Below, piece after piece: positions 13,901-23,458 of a DNA stretch of 64,000 bases. The position numbers and the translations under genes are program-made. The notes under the pieces were generated by a model, which was not told where the DNA came from, ran no database searches, and saw nothing but the letters and a program-made list of their open reading frames with translations. Source of the stretch: Paracoccus sp. S-4012 (GTDB taxonomy: Bacteria; Pseudomonadota; Alphaproteobacteria; Rhodobacterales; Rhodobacteraceae); assembly GCF_009674885.1 (NCBI RefSeq), contig NZ_WKKA01000005.1:186001-250000 (forward strand), in the 5' to 3' direction. Positions within the stretch are counted from its first letter, which is position 1; each line of letters begins with the position of its first letter.

Positions 13901-14563
13901 TCACCTCACCAGCGTGCCGGTGCGGCGGATCTTCCGCTGCAGCTGCAGGATGCCGTAGAGCAGCGCCTCGGCCGTCGGCGGGCAGCCGGGCACGTAGATG
14001 TCCACCGGCACGATCCGGTCGACGCCGCGCACGACGCTGTAGCTGTAGTGATAGTAGCCGCCGCCATTGGCGCAGCTGCCCATCGAGATCACGTAGCGCG
14101 GCTCGGGCATCTGGTCGTAGACCTTGCGCAGCGCCGGGGCCATCTTGTTGGTCACGGTGCCCGAGACGATCATCAGGTCCGACTGCCGCGGCGAGGCACG
14201 CGGCGCGGTACCGAACCGCTCGAGGTCGTAGCGCGGCATCGAGGCGTGGATCATCTCGATCGCGCAGCAGGCGAGGCCGAACATCATCCAGTGCAGGCTG
14301 CCGTTGCGGGCCCAGTTGATGATGTCCTCGGTGGTCGTCAGGATGACGCCCTTGTCCTGCAGCTCGCGGTTCAGCGCCCGCACCGCGACATCGCGGTCGC
14401 CCCCGGCGGTATTGAGGCCGGTCTGCACGCCCCCCGTCTGCAGCGCGCCCCTTTGCGCGCCTTCGGGAAAGATCAGCCCCGACTGCACCCCGGTCGGATG
14501 CGCGCCGTGATGCGACGGACCGGCGCCGCCGACCCGCTCGCCCTGCTTGTCCATCACGCCCAT
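13901..14563 (-). CDS. nuoB: NADH-quinone oxidoreductase subunit B with N-terminal extension
   Basis: The PSST/NDUFS7 homologue carrying [4Fe-4S] cluster N2, the last redox centre before quinone. Ligand motifs are the tandem cysteines in [10 protein letters not shown], the [13 protein letters not shown] segment and the [12 protein letters not shown] segment. With the ATG at 14561-14563 the protein is 220 residues; an ATG at 14552-14554 overlapping the nuoA stop is an alternative. Before the conserved core there is a Gly/Gln-rich extension of about 45 residues with the repeated tripeptide-like text GVQSG and GVQTG, which I do not recognise from other NuoB proteins. Confidence 0.95.
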   Translation of the reverse strand: MGVMDKQGERVGGAGPSHHGAHPTGVQSGLIFPEGAQRGALQTGGVQTGLNTAGGDRDVAVRALNRELQDKGVILTTTEDIINWARNGSLHWMMFGLACCAIEMIHASMPRYDLERFGTAPRASPRQSDLMIVSGTVTNKMAPALRKVYDQMPEPRYVISMGSCANGGGYYHYSYSVVRGVDRIVPVDIYVPGCPPTAEALLYGILQLQRKIRRTGTLVR

Positions 14564-14919
14564 TCCAGAGCCCCCTTGCGCCACTCATAGGCGAAGCCGA
14601 CCGTGAGGACGGCGAGGAACACCATCATCGACCAGAACGCCACCTCGCTGATCGAGTGGAAGCTGGCCGCCCAGGGGAACAGGAACGCCACCTCGAGGTC
14701 GAAGATGATGAACAGGATCGAGACCAGGTAGAAGCGCACGTCGAACTTCATCCGGGCGTCGTCGAAGGCGTTGAAGCCGCATTCATAGGCGCTGACCTTC
14801 TCGGGGTCGGGGTTGCGGACGGCGACGAGCGCCGCCGCGGCGACCAGCACGATGGCGAGCGCCGAGGCCATGCCGAAGAAGATCAGGATCGGCAGGTATT
14901 CGCGGGGCAGGTAATCCAA
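14554..14919 (-). CDS. nuoA: NADH-quinone oxidoreductase subunit A
   Basis: Membrane subunit (ND3 homologue), 121 residues with three helices. The conserved loop [24 protein letters not shown] (about residues 45-68) contains the switch cysteine C48 known from mitochondrial complex I. It starts with TTG (14917-14919), preceded by an AGGGAG ribosome site about ten bases upstream. It is the first gene of the operon; its end overlaps nuoB. Confidence 0.96.
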   Translation of the reverse strand: MDYLPREYLPILIFFGMASALAIVLVAAAALVAVRNPDPEKVSAYECGFNAFDDARMKFDVRFYLVSILFIIFDLEVAFLFPWAASFHSISEVAFWSMMVFLAVLTVGFAYEWRKGALEWA

Positions 14920-14971
14920 GGGCCAAGGCTCCCTGTTGCGCGCCGCGTCACCGCGCGCGGGTGTGGATGCG

Positions 14972-15002
14972 CCGGTTTAGACCGGGGGCGGGATGGGGTC
15001 AA
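14972..15002 (-). promoter_or_regulatory. Candidate nuo operon promoter with overlapping inverted repeat
   Basis: Read on the minus strand, TTGACC (14997-15002) and TAAACC (14974-14979) are separated by exactly 17 bases, about 55 bases before the nuoA TTG start. The -10 match is weak, as is common in this GC-rich group. The -10 lies inside an inverted repeat CCGGT-TTAG-ACCGG (14972-14985), which could be a regulator site. This is the only region before nuoA with room for a promoter. Confidence 0.45.
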
Positions 15003-15041
15003 CCGAAGCCGAGGCCGCCACGCGGCCTGCGACGCCGCGGC

Positions 15042-15587
15042 TCACCCGCGCCGGTGCGTCGCCGCGACCCGCGCCGCCTCGGCATAGATGCCGGTCATCA
15101 GGTTCAGCGCATGCGCCGCCTCGTCGAGCCGCCCCGCCAGCCCCGGCAACGCCTGGATGGCGCCGATCAGCAGGCGGCGGCGCAGCGCGGCGTAGTCCTC
15201 GCAGACCCGCCGCCCCTCCACGGTCGCCTCGTAGGTGACGCCGGTCCGGCCCGAGCCGCGCTTCTCGACCAGCCCGGCGCCGATCAGCTTGCGCAGGCTG
15301 TACTGGATATTCGGCACGTCGTCGCGGTTCGTCAGCCGCGCCAGCTCCTTCACCGATTTCGGCCGTCCGTTCATCGCGATGACGTGCAGCATCGCGTTCT
15401 CCGGCCCCGTGGCCGCGAGGTCGCTGACGCAGGCGAGGCATTCCGACTGCCAGCGCCCGAAACCCTCGAAGGCGCGCATCAGCGCGAATTCGAGTTCGGT
15501 GATCCCGACCTCGGCCGCGTCGGCCGCCAGGTGCCAGCGGCGGTCGAGGCCGGGGATGTCGGGGGATGTCGTCGGCTTGCCGGTCAT
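15042..15587 (-). CDS. MarR-type winged-helix transcriptional regulator
   Basis: A protein of 181 residues from the ATG at 15585-15587. The middle (about residues 45-130) has the winged-helix pattern: ENAMLHVIAMNGRPKSVKELARLTNRDDVPNIQYSLRKLIGAGLVEKRGSGRTGVTYEAT is split here only to name its parts, recognition helix DVPNIQYSLRKLIGAGL and wing KRGSGRTGVTYEAT. It diverges from the flavin monooxygenase genes at 15699, so it probably controls them and itself through the 111-base shared region. It also lies 122 bases upstream of nuoA in the same direction, so read-through into nuo is possible. Confidence 0.82.
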   Translation of the reverse strand: MTGKPTTSPDIPGLDRRWHLAADAAEVGITELEFALMRAFEGFGRWQSECLACVSDLAATGPENAMLHVIAMNGRPKSVKELARLTNRDDVPNIQYSLRKLIGAGLVEKRGSGRTGVTYEATVEGRRVCEDYAALRRRLLIGAIQALPGLAGRLDEAAHALNLMTGIYAEAARVAATHRRG

Positions 15588-15698
15588 GGCCGCAGTCTGG
15601 CGCGGAAGCCGGGCCGCAAACAAGTGTTGACGGGGCGGGATCAGATAGAGTTTCAATCTTAAATTACGTCATAACGTCGCAGGGGAGGATTCGCGACC
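15588..15698. promoter_or_regulatory. Divergent control region between MarR-type gene and monooxygenase
   Basis: A region of 111 bases, noticeably AT-richer near 15645-15680. On the plus strand a TTGACG (15627-15632) could be a -35, but no convincing -10 follows at the right distance. The segment around 15663-15673 (TTACGTCATAA) is an imperfect inverted repeat and ACGTC occurs twice, possible operator halves for the adjacent regulator. A strong ribosome site AGGGGAGGA (15681-15689) precedes the plus-strand gene. Confidence 0.35.
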
Positions 15699-16796
15699 AT
15701 GGCCGACCATCCGATGCTTTCGGGCAATGCCTTCAAGCTGGGCACCTTCGCCTCGAACTGCTCCTCGGGCATGACGCCCACCACGGTCCCGGACCGCTGG
15801 GTGAACAGTTGGGAGAACAACCTCAAGCTGGGCCAGATGCTGGACGAGGCGGGGATCGACTTCATGCTGCCGATCGCCCGCTGGATCGGCTACGGCGGCG
15901 AGACCGATTTCCACGGCGGCGTGCTGGAGACGATGACCTGGGCCGCGGGGCTGCTGGCCCGGACGAAGCGCATCGGCGTCTTCGCCACCATCCACACCGC
16001 CGCCAACCATCCGGTCGTCGCCGCCAAGCAGATCGCCACCATCGACCACATCAGCGGCGGCCGCGCCGGGCTCAACATCGTCGCCGGCTGGAACAAGCCG
16101 GAATACGAGGCCCTCGGCCTCACCCTCCCCGACGACCACGAGAGCCGCTACGGCTACGCGCAGGAGTGGTTCGACATCGTCCGCAAGCTCTGGTCCTCGG
16201 AGGAATATTTCGACTGGGACAGCGAGCATTTCCACCTCAGGCACGTTCATGGCGACCCGAAGCCGCTGCGCGGCACGGTGCCGATCCTGAACGCCGCGGG
16301 CTCGGGCCTGGGGCGAGAGTTCGCAACTCGGAACGCCAATTTCCTGTTCACCCCGGCGATCGACCTCGCCCGCTCGACCGACGAGATCGCGCAGCTGAAG
16401 GAGCAGGCGCGCGGCCAGGGTCGCGAGGTCGGCGTGCTGACCTTCAGCCACGTCATCTGCCGCCCGACCGAGGCCGAGGCGCAGGCCGAGATGGAGCGCA
16501 CTGCGGTGCAGAACAGCGACACCGCCGCGGTGGACAACCTCGTGCGGCTGCAATTCGCCCATGCCCACAGCTTCCCGCATGACCTCCTGGCGCAGATCAA
16601 GCACCTGTTCGCCATGGGGCACGGGGGTTTCCCGCTGGTCGGCACGCCCGAGCAGGTGGCGGAGGGGATCCTCAAGCTGCACGCGGCCGGCTTCTCGGGC
16701 ACGACGCTGAGCTTCGTGGATTACGTCAAGGAGTTCCCGTATTTCCGCGACGAGGTGCTGCCGCGCCTCGCGGCGGCGGGGATCCGGGACGCATGA
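15699..16796 (+). CDS. RutA-like LLM-class flavin-dependent monooxygenase
   Basis: A protein of 365 residues of the bacterial luciferase-like TIM-barrel family that uses reduced FMN and oxygen. Family text includes ISGGRAGLNIVAGWNKPEYEALG (about residues 113-135), which is close to the RutA/alkanesulfonate monooxygenase branch, and GTPEQVAEGILKL near the end. The substrate is uncertain: pyrimidine ring opening (RutA), sulfonates or other heterocycles. It overlaps the following flavin reductase gene by four bases, giving a two-component system. The ATG has an excellent ribosome site. Confidence 0.85.
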   Translation: MADHPMLSGNAFKLGTFASNCSSGMTPTTVPDRWVNSWENNLKLGQMLDEAGIDFMLPIARWIGYGGETDFHGGVLETMTWAAGLLARTKRIGVFATIHTAANHPVVAAKQIATIDHISGGRAGLNIVAGWNKPEYEALGLTLPDDHESRYGYAQEWFDIVRKLWSSEEYFDWDSEHFHLRHVHGDPKPLRGTVPILNAAGSGLGREFATRNANFLFTPAIDLARSTDEIAQLKEQARGQGREVGVLTFSHVICRPTEAEAQAEMERTAVQNSDTAAVDNLVRLQFAHAHSFPHDLLAQIKHLFAMGHGGFPLVGTPEQVAEGILKLHAAGFSGTTLSFVDYVKEFPYFRDEVLPRLAAAGIRDA

Positions 16797-17287
16797 GCGA
16801 GAGCGTGGACAAGCAAGCCTTCCGCGAGGGCCTCAAGGCCTTCGCGGGCAATATCTCGGTCATCACCGCGGCGCATGGCCGCGAGGCTTCGGGCATCGTC
16901 TGCACCTCGGTCGTCAGCCCCTCGGCAGAGCCGCCGCTGCTGATGGCCGCGATCAACGCGGGCGGCCACACGCTGCCGCTCATCCGAGACGCGGGCTGCT
17001 TCGGCTGGTCCTCGCTCGGCGCCGGGCACGAGGCGGTGGCGCGGGCCTTCTCGGGCTTCGGCGGGGTCGAGGGCGAGGAGCGCTATGCCGGGGCCGAGTG
17101 GGAGACCGCCGTGACCGGCGCGCGACTGCTGAAGGGCGCAGCGGCGGGGTTCGACTGCGTGACGCAGGAGATCATCGACCGCGACGGCTGGTCCATCGTC
17201 ATCGGCCGTGTGGTCGCGGTCCGCAACGATCCGGGCGCGGGCGGCATGATCTGGTGGCGCGGGGGCTTCCGGGCGCTCGACGCGTGA
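16793..17287 (+). CDS. Flavin reductase partner of the monooxygenase
   Basis: A protein of 164 residues of the flavin reductase (RutF/HpaC-like) family, starting ATG within the stop of the monooxygenase. The split-barrel text FAGNISVITAAHGREASGIVCTSVVS (residues about 17-42) is the FMN-binding part. It should supply FMNH2 to the upstream enzyme. None of the other rut pathway genes is adjacent, so this is probably not a complete pyrimidine-degradation operon. Confidence 0.85.
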   Translation: MSESVDKQAFREGLKAFAGNISVITAAHGREASGIVCTSVVSPSAEPPLLMAAINAGGHTLPLIRDAGCFGWSSLGAGHEAVARAFSGFGGVEGEERYAGAEWETAVTGARLLKGAAAGFDCVTQEIIDRDGWSIVIGRVVAVRNDPGAGGMIWWRGGFRALDA

Positions 17288-17293
17288 CGGGCC

Positions 17294-17727
17294 TTACTCG
17301 CGCCCGATCCGGCCCAGATGCGTGTCCTGGAAGTCGGTCGGCAGCTTCAGCCGATAGCCGAGCGCGCGGTCAAACCCGGCATGCGCCATCCAGAGCGCGC
17401 CCGCAGCGATCAGGCCCGGCTGGCCGGTCGCCACTCCGGCGAGGGCGAGCGCGAGGCCGCAGCCGTAGAGATGCAGCAGGTTGTATACTCGCGCGCCGAC
17501 GACGGGACCGGCGAGGTAGCCAAGAAAACCGAGGTCCGGCGCGAAGAAAGCAACGGGCCAGAGCCACACCGGCCAGCCTGGCATAACCGCCACGGCAAGG
17601 GCGAGGCCCGCAAACGCGACCAGCGCGCCCTCGGCCCGCTGCCAGGCGACCGCCCCGCCGGTTGCGTCCCGTAGGGTGCGTCCTCCGGACGCGCCGGCAT
17701 GGTACCGCTGTCCACCGTCCACCCCGC

Positions 17728-17731
<4 letters not shown>
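17294..17731 (-). CDS. DUF4260-like membrane protein with a repeat-derived N-terminal insertion
   Basis: A protein of 145 residues. Residues about 28-145 match what I know of DUF4260: four hydrophobic helices with [16 protein letters not shown] and the C-terminal [21 protein letters not shown]. The only plausible starts, ATG 17729-17731 (overlapping the uvrA stop) or GTG 17720-17722, lie upstream of a copy of repeat R1 (17671-17695). The N-terminal 28 residues, including GASGGRTLR, are therefore encoded partly by the repeat. No start codon lies between the repeat and the conserved part. It ends seven bases from the convergent flavin reductase. Confidence 0.72.
17671..17695 (+). repeat. Repeat R1 copy 1 (inside a coding sequence)
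   Basis: A 25-base palindromic element, GTAGGGTGCG followed by a hairpin TCCTCCGGACGC and CC. It is one of six R1 copies in the window. This one lies in frame within the 5' end of the DUF4260-like gene and is translated on the minus strand. Confidence 0.85.
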
Positions 17732-20628
<2,897 letters not shown>

Positions 20629-20725
20629 GCCGCCTCCGCGCGCGCCTGCGGCCGGCGCCGGAGGGGCGCGCGACTCTCGCCGGTATCAGATAGGGGCGCG
20701 TCCCGCGAGTGCAACGGGGGAGTGG

Positions 20726-20740
20726 GAACGGAGATGGAAC
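20726..20740 (-). promoter_or_regulatory. LexA-binding SOS box upstream of uvrA
   Basis: The plus strand reads GAAC, seven bases, GAAC (20726-20729 and 20737-20740), which on the uvrA strand is GTTC-N7-GTTC. This direct-repeat form is the alphaproteobacterial LexA operator. It lies 98 bases upstream of the uvrA ATG, a suitable place for damage-inducible control. Confidence 0.75.
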
Positions 20741-20780
20741 ACGGCGGCGGTTTGCCGAGGGACGTCATGCCTTACCGTTC

Positions 20781-20911
20781 CGCGTCCGCAAATGGGACCC
20801 TGTGCCCATTTGCGTGCAGCGTCGGCCACTAGACGACCGATCCGCCCCGCGGATCGGTCAGCGTCCGCCCTCCCCCAGGCGGACGCTTCGCGTCCACCAG
20901 GGCGGACGCTG
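20781..20911 (-). repeat. Composite palindromic repeat R2, copy 1
   Basis: Three modules in a row. Module A (20788-20813) is a hairpin with perfect nine-base arms GCAAATGGG/CCCATTTGC and an eight-base loop. Module B (20835-20859) is GACCGATCCGC-CCC-GCGGATCGGTC, a perfect 11-base hairpin. Module C (20858-20911) holds three inverted copies of AGCGTCCGCC-like text. Copies 2 and 3 lie at 35190-35298 and 43271-43402 in the opposite orientation. It fills most of the 324-base gap between uvrA and the SH3 gene. Confidence 0.88.
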
Positions 20912-20952
20912 CCCTCTGTTTCGACAAGGCCCGTGACAGGCGTTCTTGAGCG

Positions 20953-21552
20953 TTACTCCCGCACCTCCCCCGGATCGACGCCCCAGATCTCCGATTGCCG
21001 CACCCAGCCCGAGGTGCCGCCGCCGGTGATCTGGCACCACCCCGGCGTGCAACTGCCCAGCTTGACGATCGCGCCCGCCTCGGCCCGGGCGATGACGGCG
21101 GCGTTTTCGTCTCCCCGCGCCCGCAGCTCGGCCATGTCGCGGTGGACGAGCGCCGTCCGCACCCCCGAGAGCAGCGAGTAATGCACCCAACCCCCCGCCC
21201 CCTCGCTGTCCTCGACCCGGCGCCAGTGGCCGTATTCCGCCGTCACCCGCAGCGGCATCCCGGCATGGCGATAAACCCAGTCGATCCGGTGCGAGAGCGA
21301 CGGCCCGCGCCGGGCGTTGCCCTCGGAACCCTTTAGCGAGACGTAGCGCGGCAGCGGCAGGTTCGTCACCGGGCCGCGGTGCGGGTCGCGCGTGCGGGCG
21401 AGGCTGGGGTCCGGGGCCGCTGCCTGCGCCGCGGGGGCCTCGGCCGTCGCCGCCGGCTCCTGCGCCCCGACCGGGACCGCCATCAGGGCGAGCCCCACCC
21501 CGACCGCCGCCAGCCGCGCGGTCGCCCGCCCGTTGATCTGAAGCCTCGTCAT
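20953..21552 (-). CDS. Exported SH3-domain (bacterial SH3b-type) protein
   Basis: A protein of 199 residues with a signal peptide (hydrophobic stretch [17 protein letters not shown], cleavage after VGA), an Ala/Pro-rich linker and then SH3b-like repeats ([19 protein letters not shown] and [14 protein letters not shown]). Two cysteines in [13 protein letters not shown] could form a disulfide. Such proteins are usually periplasmic and bind cell wall or protein partners. A Met two codons upstream (21556-21558) is an alternative start. It diverges from the dehydrogenase gene, a pairing I associate with Rhodobacterales. Confidence 0.8.
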   Translation of the reverse strand: MTRLQINGRATARLAAVGVGLALMAVPVGAQEPAATAEAPAAQAAAPDPSLARTRDPHRGPVTNLPLPRYVSLKGSEGNARRGPSLSHRIDWVYRHAGMPLRVTAEYGHWRRVEDSEGAGGWVHYSLLSGVRTALVHRDMAELRARGDENAAVIARAEAGAIVKLGSCTPGWCQITGGGTSGWVRQSEIWGVDPGEVRE

Positions 21553-21600
21553 CCGCATCGTCCTGCTCACTGTCCGGGGTCTTGTGCCTGCCCCCTGCGC

Positions 21601-21615
21601 TTGGCAGTTTGCCAA
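21601..21615. promoter_or_regulatory. Inverted repeat in divergent promoter region
   Basis: A perfect inverted repeat TTGGCA-GTT-TGCCAA between the divergent SH3 and dehydrogenase genes. It has the size of a dimeric regulator site. A second perfect one, GGCCTT-GA-AAGGCC, follows at 21625-21638. Confidence 0.45.
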
Positions 21616-21624
21616 AACCCCAAG

Positions 21625-21638
21625 GGCCTTGAAAGGCC
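21625..21638. promoter_or_regulatory. Second inverted repeat in divergent promoter region
   Basis: A perfect inverted repeat GGCCTT-GA-AAGGCC, 32 bases before the ATG of the dehydrogenase gene. It could be a regulator site or a small hairpin in the leader. No regulator gene is adjacent to name. Confidence 0.4.
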
Positions 21639-21669
21639 GACACGATAAAGTCCCGGAGAGACCGTGCCC

Positions 21670-22686
21670 ATGACGACACCTCCCCGCCCCTCGATCCCCG
21701 GCCGCCGAATCCGCCCGGTCGTGACCGTCACCCGGCGACTGCCCGAGGCGGTGGAGGCGCGGATGGGCGAGCTCTTCGACTGCACCTTCCGCGCCGACGA
21801 CCGCCGCATGACCCGCGACGAGCTGGCGGCGGCGATCCGCACCTCGGACGTGCTGGTGCCGACGCTGACCGACCAGATCGACGCGAACCTGCTGGCGCAG
21901 GCGGGCGAGCGGCTGCGGCTGATCGCCAATTTCGGCGCCGGGGTGGACCATATCGACGTGGCCTCGGCCCGGCAGCGCGGGGTGATGGTCTCGAACACGC
22001 CCGGCGCCGTGACCGACGACACGGCCGACATGACCATGGCGCTGATCCTCGCCGTCACCCGCCGGATGCCCGAGGGCATGGCGGTGATGCAGTCCGGCCG
22101 CTGGGAAGGCTGGGCGCCGACCGCCTTCCTCGGCGGCAGGCTGGCGGGGCGGCGGCTCGGCATCCTCGGGATGGGGCGCATTGGTCAGGCCGTGGCGCGG
22201 CGGGCGAATGTCTTCGGCATGCAGGTCCACTACCACAACCGCCGCCGCCTGCGGCCGGAGATCGAGCAGGAGTTGCAGGCGACCTACTGGGAGAGCCTCG
22301 ACCAGATGCTCGCCCGCGTGGACATCATCAGCGTGAACGCGCCGCACACGCCCTCGACGTTCCATCTGCTGAACGCCCGGAGGCTGAAGCTGATGAAGCC
22401 GACCGCGGTCGTGGTGAACACCTCGCGCGGCGAGGTGATCGACGAGAACGCGCTGACCCGGATGCTGCGCACGGGCGAGATCGCGGGCGCCGGCCTCGAC
22501 GTCTTCGAGCACGGGGCCGAGATCAACCCGCGCTTGAGGGAGTTGCCGAACGTGGTCCTGCTGCCGCACATGGGCAGCGCCACGGTCGAAGGCCGCGCCG
22601 AGATGGGCGAGCGGGTGATCGTGAACATCAAGACGTTCGCGGACGGGCACCGGCCGCCGGATCTGGTGGTGCCGGGGATGTTGTGA
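21670..22686 (+). CDS. D-isomer-specific 2-hydroxyacid dehydrogenase (glyoxylate/hydroxypyruvate reductase type)
   Basis: A protein of 338 residues of the NAD(P)-dependent D-2-hydroxyacid dehydrogenase family. The cofactor site is GILGMGRIGQAVARR (about residues 155-170). Catalytic residues are seen as Arg in VVNTSRGEVIDE, the Glu region in AGLDVFEHG, and His in LLPHMGSAT. It probably reduces glyoxylate or hydroxypyruvate in the cytoplasm. The ATG at 21670 has GGAGAG nine bases upstream; an in-frame GTG at 21664 is too close to that site. Confidence 0.9.
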   Translation: MTTPPRPSIPGRRIRPVVTVTRRLPEAVEARMGELFDCTFRADDRRMTRDELAAAIRTSDVLVPTLTDQIDANLLAQAGERLRLIANFGAGVDHIDVASARQRGVMVSNTPGAVTDDTADMTMALILAVTRRMPEGMAVMQSGRWEGWAPTAFLGGRLAGRRLGILGMGRIGQAVARRANVFGMQVHYHNRRRLRPEIEQELQATYWESLDQMLARVDIISVNAPHTPSTFHLLNARRLKLMKPTAVVVNTSRGEVIDENALTRMLRTGEIAGAGLDVFEHGAEINPRLRELPNVVLLPHMGSATVEGRAEMGERVIVNIKTFADGHRPPDLVVPGML

Positions 22687-22699
22687 GGGGTAGCGCCCG

Positions 22700-22733
22700 T
22701 TGACCAGCATGCGGATGTGAACTATAGTTCACA
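22700..22733 (+). promoter_or_regulatory. Toxin-antitoxin promoter with 18-base palindromic operator
   Basis: TTGACC (22700-22705), a 17-base spacer and TATAGT (22723-22728) make a near-ideal sigma-70 promoter. The -10 is embedded in a perfect 18-base palindrome, TGTGAACTATAGTTCACA (22716-22733), that ends one base before the GTG start of the toxin. This is where an autoregulating antitoxin would bind and block transcription. The geometry puts the transcript start at or next to the start codon. Confidence 0.8.
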
Positions 22734-23021
22734 GTGATCGAGGTTCGACAGACATCGGAGTTCTCGGGCTGGTTGACCCGCCTTCGGGACCATCGGGCAC
22801 GCGCCCGCATTCTCGTGCGGATCGACCGGCTGGCAGACGGCCATTTCGGCGATGCCAAATACTTCGAGGGGATCGGCGAGCTTCGCGTCGACTACGGACC
22901 CGGCTACCGGGTCTATTTCGTGAGGCGTGGCGGCACCTTGGTCGTCCTTCTCTGCGGCGGCGACAAGGGCTCGCAGAAACGGGACATCCAGCGGGCCAGC
23001 GCCATGGCGCAGGAGGTATGA
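22734..23021 (+). CDS. RelE/ParE-superfamily toxin (HigB-like addiction module killer)
   Basis: A protein of 95 residues starting with GTG, of the phage-derived Gp49/HigB-like type of RelE/ParE toxins. Typical text includes RILVRIDRLADGHFGDAKYFEGIGELRVDYGPGYRVYF seen in pieces: a basic helix, GIGELRVDYG, and the strand YRVYFVRRG, ending with CGGDKGSQKRDI. It probably cuts ribosome-associated mRNA or inhibits growth. It overlaps the antitoxin by four bases with toxin first, the HigBA order. GC content is a little lower than the neighbours. Confidence 0.88.
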   Translation: MIEVRQTSEFSGWLTRLRDHRARARILVRIDRLADGHFGDAKYFEGIGELRVDYGPGYRVYFVRRGGTLVVLLCGGDKGSQKRDIQRASAMAQEV

Positions 23022-23314
23022 ACATGACGATCGAGACCAGCCACTTCGACGCCGCCGACTATCTGGGCGATTCCGAGGCGCAGGCTGCCTTCATCGAGGC
23101 CGCATTCGAGACCGGGGATGCAGCCTATGTCGCGCGTGCCCTTGGCGTCGTCGCGCGGGCTCAAGGCATGACGAAGGTCGCCACCGAGGCCGGGGTCACA
23201 CGCGAGGCGCTTTACAAGGCGCTGAGCGAGAATGGCGATCCGCGTCTTTCGACGTTCTTCGGCGTGGCCAAGGCACTCGGCCTCAAGATCACGGCCGTTT
23301 CCGCCACGACCTGA
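23018..23314 (+). CDS. HigA-like helix-turn-helix antitoxin
   Basis: A protein of 98 residues, the putative addiction-module antidote. A Cro/C1-type helix-turn-helix is visible (GMTKVATEAGVTREALYKALSENG, about residues 50-73) followed by DPRLSTFFGVAKALGLKI. It should neutralise the toxin and bind the palindrome at 22716-22733. The ATG overlaps the toxin stop (ATGA), suggesting coupling. Confidence 0.88.
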   Translation: MNMTIETSHFDAADYLGDSEAQAAFIEAAFETGDAAYVARALGVVARAQGMTKVATEAGVTREALYKALSENGDPRLSTFFGVAKALGLKITAVSATT

Positions 23315-23458
23315 CTCCGCCACCTGCGGCAACCGCTTGCCAAGTGGACCGACCGCAACCCCATGTCGCTTTCGCCCCGCCACATGTCGGGGCCTCTCGC
23401 CTCCCGGACTTCCCGCGTGGCAGAAGAACGGCAACGCGAGGGAAAGGGACAGGCAGCG

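Noticed and set aside
15627..15655. Clear sigma-70 promoter for the LLM monooxygenase
   Set aside because: TTGACG is present but no acceptable -10 lies 16-18 bases downstream.
20781..20911. CRISPR array or rRNA-like structure at the palindromic repeats
   Set aside because: Repeats are hairpin modules without regular spacers or cas genes; no rRNA sequence.
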